Shown here: piece after piece, positions 41,156-50,464 of the stretch
Layout of the letters: each line of letters starts with the position of its first letter
Position numbering within the stretch: position 1 is the first letter of the stretch
Notes under the pieces: generated by a model
The model's input: only the letters and a program-made list of their open reading frames with translations
The model's database searches: none
Told to the model about the DNA's origin: nothing
Program-made: the position numbers and the translations under genes
Assembly (NCBI GenBank): GCA_963729295.1
Contig: CAVSNJ010000029.1
Coordinates: 124,001-188,000 of the forward strand
Length of the DNA stretch: 64,000 nt
Direction of reading: 5' to 3'
DNA from: DATJLY01 sp963729295
GTDB lineage: Bacteria > Pseudomonadota > Alphaproteobacteria > ATCC43930 > CGMCC-115725

Positions 41156-41788
41156 ATGACGAGCCCGCTGAATACGATCTCCGACCGCAATCTCGAAACG
41201 ACGACGGTGCTATCGCTGAAGCGCGAGCCGTCGTGCTTCGCTTTCCTGTGCAGCCGCGCGACCTCGCCGCCGCAGGGCATCGACACGATCAATCTCGATC
41301 TCGCCTCGGTCGATTTCTACAACGGGCGCGCATCGCTGTGGGCGACGCTCGATATGCGCAGCGGCGTGCCGGAGGAAGGCGCGCTGTCGCTCTTGGGATT
41401 CGACGAGACGTTCCTGCGGCCATTCACCCGCGCCCTCATCGAAGCGGCGGCGACGCGCACGCCCTATCGCATGACGATCGTGCCGAGCGCCGAGGAGCCG
41501 GTGCGCCATCGCGTCGTCGAATACATCACTGGGCCGGGCATGCCGCTCACCGAGCTCGTCATCACGCCGCAGGACAACGTGCTGGTGATTACCGGACGGA
41601 GCGCCGATGACGAGGAAGAGACGCTGTTCCAGCTGCCGCGCACGGATTCGTTCCTGCGCATCTTCGTCAAGACGACGGCGCAGGCCGACAAGGCGCTGCG
41701 CGACACGCTGGCGGAAAGCGAGCGCATTGCGCGCGAGACGCCGCGTCGCGTCGATCAGAGCGGCAGGCGCGGCTCCTTCCCCGCGTAG
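41156..41788 (+). CDS. Uncharacterised protein
   Basis: A 210-residue soluble protein of unknown family. It is mixed alpha/beta, with GALSLLGFDETFLRPFTRALIEAA in the centre and an acidic turn GRSADDEEETLFQLPRTD, and it ends in a charged helix. It starts at an ATG at 41156; the frame is open further upstream through the AT-rich gap, where coding is unlikely. Its last 34 bases overlap the convergent DUF488 gene. A possible CtrA site precedes it. Confidence 0.65.
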   Translation: MTSPLNTISDRNLETTTVLSLKREPSCFAFLCSRATSPPQGIDTINLDLASVDFYNGRASLWATLDMRSGVPEEGALSLLGFDETFLRPFTRALIEAAATRTPYRMTIVPSAEEPVRHRVVEYITGPGMPLTELVITPQDNVLVITGRSADDEEETLFQLPRTDSFLRIFVKTTAQADKALRDTLAESERIARETPRRVDQSGRRGSFPA

Positions 41789-42297
41789 AGCACGGTGCCG
41801 TTGGCAAGCGGCGCAGCGCCCGGCGTGAGCGTCGCCGGCTCGAGCTTGTTTTTATCGAGAATGTGCACGACCTCGTCGCCCCGCGCGATGAGGTAGTCGG
41901 CAATGATGCGGCGGTGGCAGCGCCACCATACCGCCTCGGCGCACATGATCGCGACCGGGCGCTCGGCGGCGAGCGCTTCGAGCGCATCGAGCGCCACGCG
42001 GAATTCTTCCGTCTCGGCATAGTCGGCGTAATTGCGGAACGGTTCCTCGCGCCACAACGTGTTGGCCGACGGTTTCGCCGGCGCCTTGCCGCGCCGGCCG
42101 CCCAGCGCCTCGAAATGGCGGTAGAGAATGCCCGCATCGGCGAGCGCGCGCGCAAGGGCGTCGCCGTTGAAGTGCGGATGGCGACGCGAGCGCGGAAAGC
42201 GGCGCACATCGGCGACGCACGCGATCCCCGCCGCCTTGAGCATCGCGGCAAAATCCTCAAGCGCGCGGGTCGAATGGCCGATGGTGTAGATCTTCAT
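41755..42297 (-). CDS. DUF488 family protein
   Basis: A 180-residue DUF488 protein. MKIYTIGHSTRALEDF is the family start, VADVRRFPRSRRHPHFN the central motif, and MCAEAVWWRCHRRIIADYL contains the conserved Cys and His. Function is unknown, though the family is widespread. ATG at 42297. It is divergent from the Mug-type glycosylase by 24 bases and overlaps the convergent gene at its 3' end by 34 bases. Confidence 0.93.
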   Translation of the reverse strand: MKIYTIGHSTRALEDFAAMLKAAGIACVADVRRFPRSRRHPHFNGDALARALADAGILYRHFEALGGRRGKAPAKPSANTLWREEPFRNYADYAETEEFRVALDALEALAAERPVAIMCAEAVWWRCHRRIIADYLIARGDEVVHILDKNKLEPATLTPGAAPLANGTVLYAGKEPRLPL

Positions 42298-42321
42298 ACG
42301 TCTGTCACTATAGCAAGCGCG

Positions 42322-42885
42322 ATGGCACGCCCCGCCACCCTCCCCGACCTGCTCCGCCGCGGACTCGACATCGTCTTCGTCGGCATCAATCCCTCGCTTT
42401 TTTCGGTGGCAGAGGGGCATTATTTCGCGCGCCGCACGAACCGTTTCTGGCCGGCTTTCTCGCGCTCGGCGCTGAGCAAGGGCGTCCGCGACGCGCTTGG
42501 CGTCGAGCTGTTGCTGCCGCGCCATGACCGCGCGCTGCTCGACCACGGCTTCGGCTTCACCGATGCGGTGAAGCGCGCGAGCGCGCGCGCCGAGGAAGTG
42601 CCGAAGGACGAGTTCGCGAAGGCCGCGCCGCTGCTGGTGCGAAAACTCGAGCGCTTCCGGCCGCGCATCGCCTGCTTTCACGGCGTTACAAGCTATCGCC
42701 CGCTGGCGCGCGCGCTCGATCCCTCAGGCGGAAACGAGCCGCTTGGGCTGCAAGCCGCGCGCATCGGCGACACGAGGCTCTTCGTCGTGCCCAACCCTTC
42801 GCCCGCCAACGCACACTTCACGCTCGCGGACCAGATCGCCTGGTACGACCGCCTCAATAGCATGCGCCGATCGCTTCCTCGGTAA
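42322..42885 (+). CDS. mug: G/U mismatch-specific DNA glycosylase (Mug/TDG family)
   Basis: A 187-residue uracil-DNA glycosylase of the Mug type, which removes uracil or ethenocytosine from mispairs. The active-site motif GINPS (residues 21-25) and the intercalation-loop motif NPSPAN near the C terminus are present; E. coli Mug has GINPG and NPSGLS. ATG at 42322. It is divergent from DUF488. Length is usual. Confidence 0.9.
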   Translation: MARPATLPDLLRRGLDIVFVGINPSLFSVAEGHYFARRTNRFWPAFSRSALSKGVRDALGVELLLPRHDRALLDHGFGFTDAVKRASARAEEVPKDEFAKAAPLLVRKLERFRPRIACFHGVTSYRPLARALDPSGGNEPLGLQAARIGDTRLFVVPNPSPANAHFTLADQIAWYDRLNSMRRSLPR

Positions 42886-42961
42886 GTCGAGAGGCCGCGA
42901 CGCAGGCCCTTGACTCCGATCCATCGCAAATCAAGGCTTCGCACAAGATCGGAGGTGCCCG

Positions 42962-43372
42962 ATGTCGAAATGGATGAGTGCAGCGGTCGCGGTTGCGATA
43001 CTCGCGCTGCCGATACACCCGGCTCATGCCGACCAATATGACGGTCGATGGGTGATCGATTTTCCCGCCTCCGAAATTTACGCCACCACTAACTCGGGCC
43101 GGGGATGCGCCGCGATACGCATCGTCGCCGACATCAAGGACAGCAAGATTTCGGGAAATCTCGGTCGCGATCCCAACAGCCCGACGGAACTGAACAACGG
43201 ACCGGGGCCCGGCGCCACGCCCCTCACCGGTACGGTCGCGCCCGACGGCACGGTTTCGGCGACGTGGCAGAACTACGCCGTCACCGGCAAGCTCGCGGGG
43301 AGTGCCGGTGAGGTCAACGTCACGGGCGAATGCGGCCCGCGCACCGGCAAAGCGTTGCGCGTCGCGAACTAG
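42962..43372 (+). CDS. Secreted protein of unknown function
   Basis: A 136-residue protein with a signal peptide (MSKWMSAAVAVAILALPIHPAHA). The mature part is beta-rich (YDGRWVIDFPASE, then GTVAPDGTVSATW and TGECGPRTGKALRV). It looks like a small periplasmic beta barrel or sandwich with two Cys residues that could pair (GCAAI and GECG). GGAGG is found eight bases before the ATG. It ends seven bases before the convergent glucosidase gene. Confidence 0.75.
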   Translation: MSKWMSAAVAVAILALPIHPAHADQYDGRWVIDFPASEIYATTNSGRGCAAIRIVADIKDSKISGNLGRDPNSPTELNNGPGPGATPLTGTVAPDGTVSATWQNYAVTGKLAGSAGEVNVTGECGPRTGKALRVAN

Positions 43373-43379
43373 CGGCGGG

Positions 43380-45020
43380 TCAGACGAGCGGCGCGGGCAT
43401 GCTTTCGGGTATCGCGGCGAAGCAATAGCCCCACGGCGGAAGCCGGCACGCGCCCGCTTCGATCCGCGCGCTCCTGCTTGCGAGCACCGAGGCGACGCCG
43501 GGTCCGAGCTGGGCCTGCTGCGGTAGCGGCGAGGGATTGAAGACGGCGACGACGCGCTCGGCGCCAAGGCGGCGCTCGAATGCGAGCAGCGGGCTTGGCG
43601 CGTCGAGCTGCCGGAACGAGCCGGTGACGAGCGCGCGGTGCGCCTTGCGCCACGCCATCAGGCGGCGCCAGGCATGAAGCGGCGCCGACGGATCCGCCTC
43701 CTCCTCGGCGACGCTCGCGGCGAAATGCGCGCGCGGCACGGGCAGCCACGGCTTCGCCGCCGAGAAGCCCGCGTGCGGCGCATCGGCGCACCACGGCATC
43801 GGCGTGCGGCTGCCGTCGCGGCCGGCGAATTCGGGGAAATAGGCGATGCCGAACGGGTCGCGCAGCTCGTCGAGGTTGAGCTCGGCCTCCTCGAGGCCCA
43901 GCTCTTCGCCCTGATAGAGCGAGACGCTGCCGCGCAAGCTCACGAGCAGCGCCAGCAGCATCTCGACGAAGCCATCGGGCGGCGGCAGTCCGCGCTCCTT
44001 CTGCGGGTTCCAGCGGCTGGCGACGCGTTCGACATCGTGATTGCTGAAGGCCCAGCAGAGCCAGCCCGAGCCGGCGGCGGCCGCGATCTCGTCGAGCGCC
44101 TCGCCGAGCGCGTGCGCGAACGTGTCCTTGCGCAAGGGGCGGAGCGTATAGGCCATGTGGAGGCCCTCGCCCGCCGCGGTATAGCGGGCGATGCGCGCGA
44201 ACGCGCCCTCCTGGCTCGACACTTCGCCGAGGAGCGCGGTGCCGGGATATTCGTCGGCGAGCGTGCGGAAGCGGCGCAGCACATCGCTCACGTCGCTTTG
44301 CAGCATGTCGTGGTGGTGATGCTGCATGCCGAACAGCTTTGCCGGCACCTCGCCCGCGGCGGGCGGTCGCGGCGGATTGTCGCGGAGTTGTGGATCGTGC
44401 AGGAGGAAATCGACCGCATCGAGCCGGAACCCGTCGACGCCGCGCGCGAGCCAGAACCGCGCCACGGCAAGGAGCGCCTCGACCACGTCCCGGTCGCGCA
44501 GATTGAGGGTCGGCTGCGCCGCGAGGAAATGGTGGAGATAATACTGGCGCCGGCGCGGCTCCCAGCTCCAGGCCGGGCCGCCGAACACCGAAAGCCAATT
44601 GTTCGGGGGCGTGCCGTCGGCCTTGGGATCGGCCCAGACATACCAATCCGCCTTATCGCCGCCGCGGCTTCTGCGGCTTTCGTCGAACCAGGCGTGCGCC
44701 GCTGACGTGTGGCCCCAGACCTGGTCGATGATGACGCGGAGGCCAAATCCGTGCGCCTTGGCCACGAGCCGGTCGAAATCGGCGAGCGTGCCGAACAGCG
44801 GATCGACCGCGCACGGATCGGCCACGTCGTAGCCGAAATCCAGCATCGGCGAGCGGAAGAACGGCGCGATCCAGACCGCATCGACGCCAAGCGAGGCGAC
44901 GTAATCGAGCTTCTCGACAATGCCGGGAAGGTCGCCCCAGCCGTCGTCATTGGCGTCGCGGAAGCTCGCGGGATAGATTTCGTAGATGACGGCGCCCCGC
45001 CACCAGTCACAATCATTCAT
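43380..45020 (-). CDS. GH13 alpha-glucosidase / oligo-1,6-glucosidase-like enzyme
   Basis: A 546-residue alpha-amylase-family glycosidase. Nucleophile D201 lies in GFRLDAVD, acid/base E266 in LLGEVSS, and transition-state stabiliser D329 in FSNHDVE. Region I reads DQVWGHTS, with Gly where many amylases have Asn, as variation in alpha-glucosidases allows. It hydrolyses terminal alpha-glucosidic bonds of short oligosaccharides, probably in the cytoplasm because no signal peptide is seen. ATG at 45020. It is a single gene without sugar transporter or regulator nearby. Confidence 0.93.
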   Translation of the reverse strand: MNDCDWWRGAVIYEIYPASFRDANDDGWGDLPGIVEKLDYVASLGVDAVWIAPFFRSPMLDFGYDVADPCAVDPLFGTLADFDRLVAKAHGFGLRVIIDQVWGHTSAAHAWFDESRRSRGGDKADWYVWADPKADGTPPNNWLSVFGGPAWSWEPRRRQYYLHHFLAAQPTLNLRDRDVVEALLAVARFWLARGVDGFRLDAVDFLLHDPQLRDNPPRPPAAGEVPAKLFGMQHHHHDMLQSDVSDVLRRFRTLADEYPGTALLGEVSSQEGAFARIARYTAAGEGLHMAYTLRPLRKDTFAHALGEALDEIAAAAGSGWLCWAFSNHDVERVASRWNPQKERGLPPPDGFVEMLLALLVSLRGSVSLYQGEELGLEEAELNLDELRDPFGIAYFPEFAGRDGSRTPMPWCADAPHAGFSAAKPWLPVPRAHFAASVAEEEADPSAPLHAWRRLMAWRKAHRALVTGSFRQLDAPSPLLAFERRLGAERVVAVFNPSPLPQQAQLGPGVASVLASRSARIEAGACRLPPWGYCFAAIPESMPAPLV

Positions 45021-45170
45021 GGGTCGTTCTCGACCTCGGTTTCGGGCTTTTCGAGAGTTCTTCCCGGGCGCAATTCTGTGCGGCAAAGTGGTTAGCGAAT
45101 TCTAAACGGCGAGAGCGGCGCGCCACGTTCTTCGGTATTATGTCCCGCCGGTTGGCCGGAGGAGACGTCA

Positions 45171-46226
45171 ATGGAATTCGGGGTGCAATTCTTTCCCGAT
45201 GTCGGGCCCGACCAGAAATCCGGGGCGCAGTATTTCGACGAATGCCTGCGCCTTGCGGCGCTGTGCGATTCCTACGGCTGGGGCCACGTGCGCACCGTCG
45301 AGCACTACTTCGTGCCTTATGGCGGCTACACGCCCAATCCGATCATCTTCCTCACCGCCGTGTCGCAGCGCACGAAGAAGCTGCGGCTCGTCACCGGCGC
45401 GGTGCTGCCGGTCTTCAACCATCCGCTCAAGATCGCCGGCGAGCTCGGCATGCTCGACGCCATCTCGGGCGGGCGGCTCGAGGCAGGCTTCGCCCGCGCC
45501 TTCCTGCCGCACGAGTTCGCCCGCTTCGGCATCAGCCTCGATGAAAGCCGCGCGCGCTTCACCGAGGGGATGGAGCAGGTGCGGCTTCTGCTGGAACAGG
45601 AGAACGTGACCTCGGAGGGCCGCTTCCACAGCTTCCGCAACACCACCTCCCTGCCGCGCCCGACGCAGAAGCCGCGGCCGCCGTTCTGGGTCGCCTGCAC
45701 CGTCACGCCGGAAAGCTTCATCGAGACCGGCAAGGCCGGCCATGCGGTCATGGCGATCCCGCTTGCCGTAAAGCACATGGAGGAGCTGATCGGCCTCTAT
45801 CGCAAGTCGTGGCGCGACGCGGGCCACAAGGGCAAGGGCCGCGTGATGCTCGCCTTCCACATGTTCTGCCACGAGGACCGCGACACGGCGTGGTCGATCG
45901 CGCGCGAGCCGATGCACCGCTATCTCCGCTCGATCGTCGAGGCGGCGTCGGACTGGGCCACCGTGAAATCGAAGGACTATGCCGGCTACGACAAGATGAT
46001 CGACATGCTGTCGAAGGAGACGATCGAGTCGCAGGTGGCGAGCGGCGCCGCCTTCATCGGCACCCCCGACGACGTCTCCGACCAGATCGCGCGCTATCTC
46101 GAAGGCATGGGCGGATTCGAAAGCGCCTCGCTTCAGATCAATTTCAACACGATCGGCTACGAGGACGCGGAACGCTCGGTGCGGCTCTTCAGCGAACGGG
46201 TGATGCCGCGCTTTCGCGACGCGTGA
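45171..46226 (+). CDS. LLM-class flavin-dependent oxidoreductase (luciferase-like)
   Basis: A 351-residue luciferase-like monooxygenase. MEFGVQFFPD is the barrel start, ISGGRLEAGFARAFLPHEF is the family's central motif, and GTPDDVSDQIARYLEGMGG the C-terminal one. RTVEHYF may contact flavin. ATG at 45171 with GGAGGAGA upstream. It stands alone, with no oxygenase partner or reductase nearby, so the substrate is unknown. It is only distantly like the protein at 14790-16025. Confidence 0.92.
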   Translation: MEFGVQFFPDVGPDQKSGAQYFDECLRLAALCDSYGWGHVRTVEHYFVPYGGYTPNPIIFLTAVSQRTKKLRLVTGAVLPVFNHPLKIAGELGMLDAISGGRLEAGFARAFLPHEFARFGISLDESRARFTEGMEQVRLLLEQENVTSEGRFHSFRNTTSLPRPTQKPRPPFWVACTVTPESFIETGKAGHAVMAIPLAVKHMEELIGLYRKSWRDAGHKGKGRVMLAFHMFCHEDRDTAWSIAREPMHRYLRSIVEAASDWATVKSKDYAGYDKMIDMLSKETIESQVASGAAFIGTPDDVSDQIARYLEGMGGFESASLQINFNTIGYEDAERSVRLFSERVMPRFRDA

Positions 46227-46306
46227 AGCAGGCAAATAAACCGATTGCTAACTTTTCCCGCCCTAGCCTCGGACCCGGTTCACCCGAGAAGCGGGGATTT
46301 TTCGCG

Positions 46307-46486
46307 ATGGCACGAAGCTTCGACGCCCGGCCGATGAAGCGCGCCGGCTCGCTCACCACCAATCCCGATCTGATCGCGCTCAGCGGCAAATCCGCCGACA
46401 TCGACGCGCGCTACGGCGAAACGCTGCGCCTGCTCCTGCCGCGCCGCCTCGCCGATCTTCTGCCGCCCCTCGCCCGCGCCGCCTGA
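46307..46486 (+). CDS. Possible small uncharacterised protein (59 residues)
   Basis: A short frame from ATG 46307 with GGGGA eleven bases upstream. The product is basic at the start (MARSFDARPMKRAGS) and ends in an amphipathic segment (LLLPRRLADLLPPLARAA). It lies in an otherwise empty gap between the luciferase-like gene and the peptide-binding protein gene. Base composition fits coding DNA. No family is recognised and chance is possible. Confidence 0.4.
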   Translation: MARSFDARPMKRAGSLTTNPDLIALSGKSADIDARYGETLRLLLPRRLADLLPPLARAA

Positions 46487-46555
46487 CAACCCGCCCCTCG
46501 CCGCCCGCGCGCGGAGAGGGCAATCCGGCCGCGATGCGATATGCTCGCCCCCGCG

Positions 46556-48223
46556 ATGCGGCGGGCGTTGATCCTGGTCCTTCTCTTCTTCGCGGCGACG
46601 GCAAGCGCCGCACCCAAGCGCGCGCCCGACGAGATCTCGATCGGCATCACGCAATATCCCTCGACGCTCAATCCGGTGATCGAGGAGATGGCGGCGAAGA
46701 ACTACGTGCTCGGCATGGCGTACCGGCCGCTCACCGCCTACGACGCCAACTGGCAGCTCGTCTGCATGCTGTGCGTGGAGCTGCCGAGCTTCGAGAACGG
46801 GCTCGCGCAGAAGATCGACCTGCCGGACGGCAAGACCGGCGTGCGGCTCACGTTCACGCTCCGGCCGGACGCGACCTGGGGCGACGGCGTGCCGGTCACG
46901 ACCGAGGACGTGCTGTTCAGCTATGCGGTCGGGCGCGATCCGATGAGCGGCGTCGCGGATGCCGACATCTTCCGCCGCATCACGAAGATCGAGGCGAAGG
47001 ACGCCAAGACCTTCACCATGGATATAGACAAGCTCAGGTTCGACTATGCCGACCAGTCCGATTTCGAGATCCTGCCGGCGCATATCGAGCGCGCCGCGTT
47101 CGCCAATCCCGCCGAGTACCGCATCCGCACGCGCTACGACACCGATCCGACCAATCCCGGCCTTTATGACGGGCCCTATCTCGTCACCGAGGTTTCGCCC
47201 GGCTCGCACATCGTGCTCGAGCGCAATCCCCACTGGGGCGGCGCAAAACCCTATTTCCGCCGCGTCGTGGTGTGGACGATCGACAACACGGCGGCGCTCG
47301 AGGCCAATCTCCTGGCGCACGGCATCGACATGGTGGCGGGGGAGCTGGGATTCTCGCTCGACGAGGCGCTTGCGTTCGAAAAGCGCCATGGCAACGAGTT
47401 CCGCGTGCTCTATAAGCCCGGCCTCACTTACGAGCATGTCGATCTCGATCTCGACAACCCGATCCTCGCCGACCGGCGCGTGCGTCAGGCGCTGCTCTAC
47501 GGGATCGACCGCAAGGCGATCAGCGACGAGCTGTTCGCCGGCCGCAATCCCGTCGCCGACAGCTTCGTGCCGCCGCTCGACTGGATCTATACCGACGACG
47601 TGCAGCACTATCCCTACGATCCGGCGAAGGCGCGCCAGCTTCTCGACCAGGCGGGTTGGCATGAGGCGGAAAATGGCGTGCGCCGCAACGACACGGGCGC
47701 GCCGCTGACGCTCGAGCTCGCCACCACCTCGGGCGAGCGCACGCGCGAGCTCGTCGAGGAGGTGCTGCAAAGCGAGTGGCGCGAAATCGGCATCGACGCG
47801 CGCCTCAAGAACCAGCCGGCGCGCGTCCTCTTCGGCGACACGGTGACGCACCGCCGGTTCCAGATGGTGATGTATGCGTGGCAAAGCGCGCCCGAGAACC
47901 CGCCGCGCGAGACCCTGCGCTCGGACGAGATTCCGAACAAGGCCAATGGCTTTTCCGGCGAGAATTTCCCGGGCTTCCGCAATCAGGACGCCGATCGCCT
48001 GATCGACGCGATCGAGACCGAGCTCGACCGCGCCAAGCGCGCCGAGCTGTGGCATCGGCTCGAAGCGCTCTATGCCGAGGAGCTGCCGGCGCTGCCGCTC
48101 TATTTCCGCGCCGAGGCCTATGTGCTGCCGCCGTGGCTCGAAGGCGTGCGCCCGACCGGCCACCAATATCCGACGACGCTCTGGATCGAGGAGTGGCGCC
48201 GGGCGCCAGGCGTATCGGGATGA
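46556..48223 (+). CDS. Dipeptide/oligopeptide-type ABC substrate-binding protein (SBP_bac_5)
   Basis: A 555-residue binding protein with a signal peptide (MRRALILVLLFFAATASAA). The mature part shows the family start (ITQYPSTLNPVIEEMAAKNYVLG), WGDGVPVTTEDVLFSY and DNPILADRRVRQALLYGIDR. I chose ATG 46556, which starts the signal peptide, over 46541. Its stop overlaps the permease start (ATGA), so it is made with the two permeases downstream. Ligand: peptides, opines, glycosides or nickel are all known for the family. Confidence 0.94.
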   Translation: MRRALILVLLFFAATASAAPKRAPDEISIGITQYPSTLNPVIEEMAAKNYVLGMAYRPLTAYDANWQLVCMLCVELPSFENGLAQKIDLPDGKTGVRLTFTLRPDATWGDGVPVTTEDVLFSYAVGRDPMSGVADADIFRRITKIEAKDAKTFTMDIDKLRFDYADQSDFEILPAHIERAAFANPAEYRIRTRYDTDPTNPGLYDGPYLVTEVSPGSHIVLERNPHWGGAKPYFRRVVVWTIDNTAALEANLLAHGIDMVAGELGFSLDEALAFEKRHGNEFRVLYKPGLTYEHVDLDLDNPILADRRVRQALLYGIDRKAISDELFAGRNPVADSFVPPLDWIYTDDVQHYPYDPAKARQLLDQAGWHEAENGVRRNDTGAPLTLELATTSGERTRELVEEVLQSEWREIGIDARLKNQPARVLFGDTVTHRRFQMVMYAWQSAPENPPRETLRSDEIPNKANGFSGENFPGFRNQDADRLIDAIETELDRAKRAELWHRLEALYAEELPALPLYFRAEAYVLPPWLEGVRPTGHQYPTTLWIEEWRRAPGVSG

Positions 48224-49173
48224 CGCGGCTCATCCTCACGCGGCTCTTGCAGACGGTCGCGGTGCTCGCCGTCATGTCGTTCGTGATCTACACGCTCATC
48301 GGCCTCATGCCGGGCGACCCGATCGACCTGATGATCGCGTCCGATCCGCACCTGACCACGGCAGACGCCGCGCGGCTCAAGGCGCTCTATGGGCTCGACC
48401 GGCCGCTCATCGAGCGCTACCTCGCCTGGGCGCAAGCGGCACTCCACGGCAATTTCGGCTATTCGCGGCTCTACGAGCAGCCGGCGCTCGCGATCCTGGG
48501 ACCGCGCCTTCTCAATACGGCGCTCCTGATGGGGACGAGCCTCGCGCTTGCGCTCGGGCTTGCGGTGCCGCTCGGCATCGCGGCGTCGCGCCGGCCAGGA
48601 TCGGCGCTCGACAGCGCCATCAATTTCGTCGCCTTCGCCTTCATCTCGGTGCCGTCCTTCTGGCTCGCGCTCATGCTGATCTACGTGTTCGCGGTGACAC
48701 TCGGACTCTTTCCGCCAGGCGGCATCGCCACGGTCGGCGACGGCGGCGTGCTCGACCGCGCGGAACACCTCGTCCTGCCGGTCGCGACCTTGACGCTTAC
48801 GACCATGGGCGCGCATTTGCGCTATGCGCGCGCGGCGATGATCGAGGCGCTCGGCCAGGACTACGTCCGGACGGCGCGCGCCAAGGGCGCGAGCGAGCTG
48901 CGCGTGCTCCTCGGCCATGCGCTGCGGAACGCGCTCATCCCGATCATCACCGTGGCGGCCTTGTCGATGGGCTCGCTCTTCTCCGGCGCGCTCGTCACAG
49001 AAACGATGTTCGCCTATCCCGGCATGGGCAAGCTCATCTACGACGCCATTCTCGGCAACGACTACAACCTCGCCCTTGCCGGACTGCTGCTCGCGACGGC
49101 AATGACGCTCGTGGCAAACCTCGCCGCCGACATCGCGTACGCGGCCGCCGACCCGAGGATCAGCCTCGGATGA
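48220..49173 (+). CDS. ABC transporter permease, DppB type
   Basis: A 317-residue membrane protein with six helices. VMSFVIYTLIGLMPGDPIDLMI is the DppB start, and QDYVRTARAKGASELRVLLGHALRNALIPI contains the EAA loop that docks the ATPase. FSGALVTETMFAYPGMGKLIYDAI is family-typical. Its start overlaps the SBP stop and its stop overlaps the next permease start, both by ATGA, so the three genes are translationally coupled. Confidence 0.95.
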   Translation: MTRLILTRLLQTVAVLAVMSFVIYTLIGLMPGDPIDLMIASDPHLTTADAARLKALYGLDRPLIERYLAWAQAALHGNFGYSRLYEQPALAILGPRLLNTALLMGTSLALALGLAVPLGIAASRRPGSALDSAINFVAFAFISVPSFWLALMLIYVFAVTLGLFPPGGIATVGDGGVLDRAEHLVLPVATLTLTTMGAHLRYARAAMIEALGQDYVRTARAKGASELRVLLGHALRNALIPIITVAALSMGSLFSGALVTETMFAYPGMGKLIYDAILGNDYNLALAGLLLATAMTLVANLAADIAYAAADPRISLG

Positions 49174-50051
49174 GCGATGCAGCCCTGCCCCGCATCGGCG
49201 TGCGACGCCGCCGGCGCATGATGCTGCCGGGCCTGACGCTGCTCGCGCTGGCGGCTGCGGTGGCCCTGATTCCGCCGCTCGTCGGCGCGGGAGGCGACCG
49301 GGTCGATCTCTACACCCGCCTTGCCGCGCCGTCATGGGCGCATCCGCTCGGCACCGATCTTCTGGGCCGCGACCTCCTGCTGCGGCTCGCCGAAGGCGGG
49401 CGCGTGTCGCTCCTCGTGGGCTTCGTCGCGGCGCTCGCCGCGGCCGGGCTCGGCACGGCGATCGGGCTGGTCGCAGGCTATCGCGGCGGGCGCGTCGATG
49501 CGCTCCTGATGCGCGTCACCGACGGCGTCATCGCCCTGCCGCTCCTGCCGCTGCTCGTCGTGCTGGCGGCGCTCGATCCGGCGAAGCTCGGCCTCGGCGC
49601 GTTGGCGCAGTCGGATGCGCTGAGCCTCTATCGCATCATCGTGCTTGTGGCGCTCGTCGGCTGGACCACGGTCGCGCGGCTCGTGCGCGGCGCCACGCTC
49701 TCGCTGAAGGCGCAGGATTTCGTGCGCGCCGCCCATGCGATGGGTGCGGGGCCGCTCCGCGTCATGCTCGTCCACATCCTGCCCAACCTCGCCGCGCCCA
49801 TCATCGTCGCAACGACGCTCTCGGTCGGCGAGATCATTCTGCTCGAATCGGTGCTGAGCTTCCTGGGCCTCGGCATAGCGCCGCCGCTCGCGAGCTGGGG
49901 CAGCATGCTGACCGGCGCGCAGGAGACGATCGCGCTCGCGCCGCAGCTCGGCCTTTATCCCGGCCTCCTCATTCTCGTGACGGTGGTGGCCTGCAATTTC
50001 TTCGGCGAGGGCCTGAGGCAGACGCTCGATCCGCGCGGCGCGCGGGAGTAG
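49170..50051 (+). CDS. ABC transporter permease, DppC type
   Basis: A 293-residue permease. HPLGTDLLGRDLLLRLAEGGRVSLLVG is the DppC signature, and QDFVRAAHAMGAGPLRVMLVHILPNL holds the EAA loop. ESVLSFLGLGIAPPLASWGSML follows. It completes the heterodimeric channel with the gene upstream. The expected ATPases (DppD/DppF) do not follow; a cupin gene comes next after 32 bases. The channel must use ATPases encoded elsewhere, or is not functional alone. Confidence 0.95.
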   Translation: MSDAALPRIGVRRRRRMMLPGLTLLALAAAVALIPPLVGAGGDRVDLYTRLAAPSWAHPLGTDLLGRDLLLRLAEGGRVSLLVGFVAALAAAGLGTAIGLVAGYRGGRVDALLMRVTDGVIALPLLPLLVVLAALDPAKLGLGALAQSDALSLYRIIVLVALVGWTTVARLVRGATLSLKAQDFVRAAHAMGAGPLRVMLVHILPNLAAPIIVATTLSVGEIILLESVLSFLGLGIAPPLASWGSMLTGAQETIALAPQLGLYPGLLILVTVVACNFFGEGLRQTLDPRGARE

Positions 50052-50083
50052 ACTTGCCTCCTCTCTCTTCGAGGAGGTCAGGC

Positions 50084-50458
50084 ATGGCTCCCGACGCAAA
50101 CATTGGCGCATTCGCCTCGCGCTTCGTCGATGTCGAAAACACCCCGTGGATCGAATCCGGTCCCGGCAACAAGATGAAGGTGCTGCACCGCGATCCCGCG
50201 AGCGGACTTCTCACCATCATTACCAAGCTCGCGCCCGGCGGCATGATCCCGATGCACACGCACGAGGATCTGGAGCAGACCTACATCCTCGAGGGCTCGC
50301 TGGTCGACGACGAGGGCGCCTGCAGCGCCGGCAATTTCGTCGTGCGCCAAAAGGGCAGCCGGCACCAGCCGGTGGCGCCCAACGGCTGCACCATGCTGGT
50401 CTTCTTCATGAAGCCGACGCAGTCGCTCCTGAAGCTCCTGGCGAAGCACGGTCTCTGA
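50084..50458 (+). CDS. Cupin-domain protein
   Basis: A 124-residue single cupin. Motif 1 reads LAPGGMIPMHTHEDLEQTYILEG, with two His and a Glu in place, and motif 2 follows around GNFVVRQKGSRHQP with a further His, so a metal site is likely. It resembles the ChrR-type/quercetinase-like small cupins. ATG at 50084 with GAGGAGG six bases upstream. It lies 32 bases after the permease gene and may be in the same operon. Function is unknown. Confidence 0.88.
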   Translation: MAPDANIGAFASRFVDVENTPWIESGPGNKMKVLHRDPASGLLTIITKLAPGGMIPMHTHEDLEQTYILEGSLVDDEGACSAGNFVVRQKGSRHQPVAPNGCTMLVFFMKPTQSLLKLLAKHGL

Positions 50459-50464
50459 CGAGCA

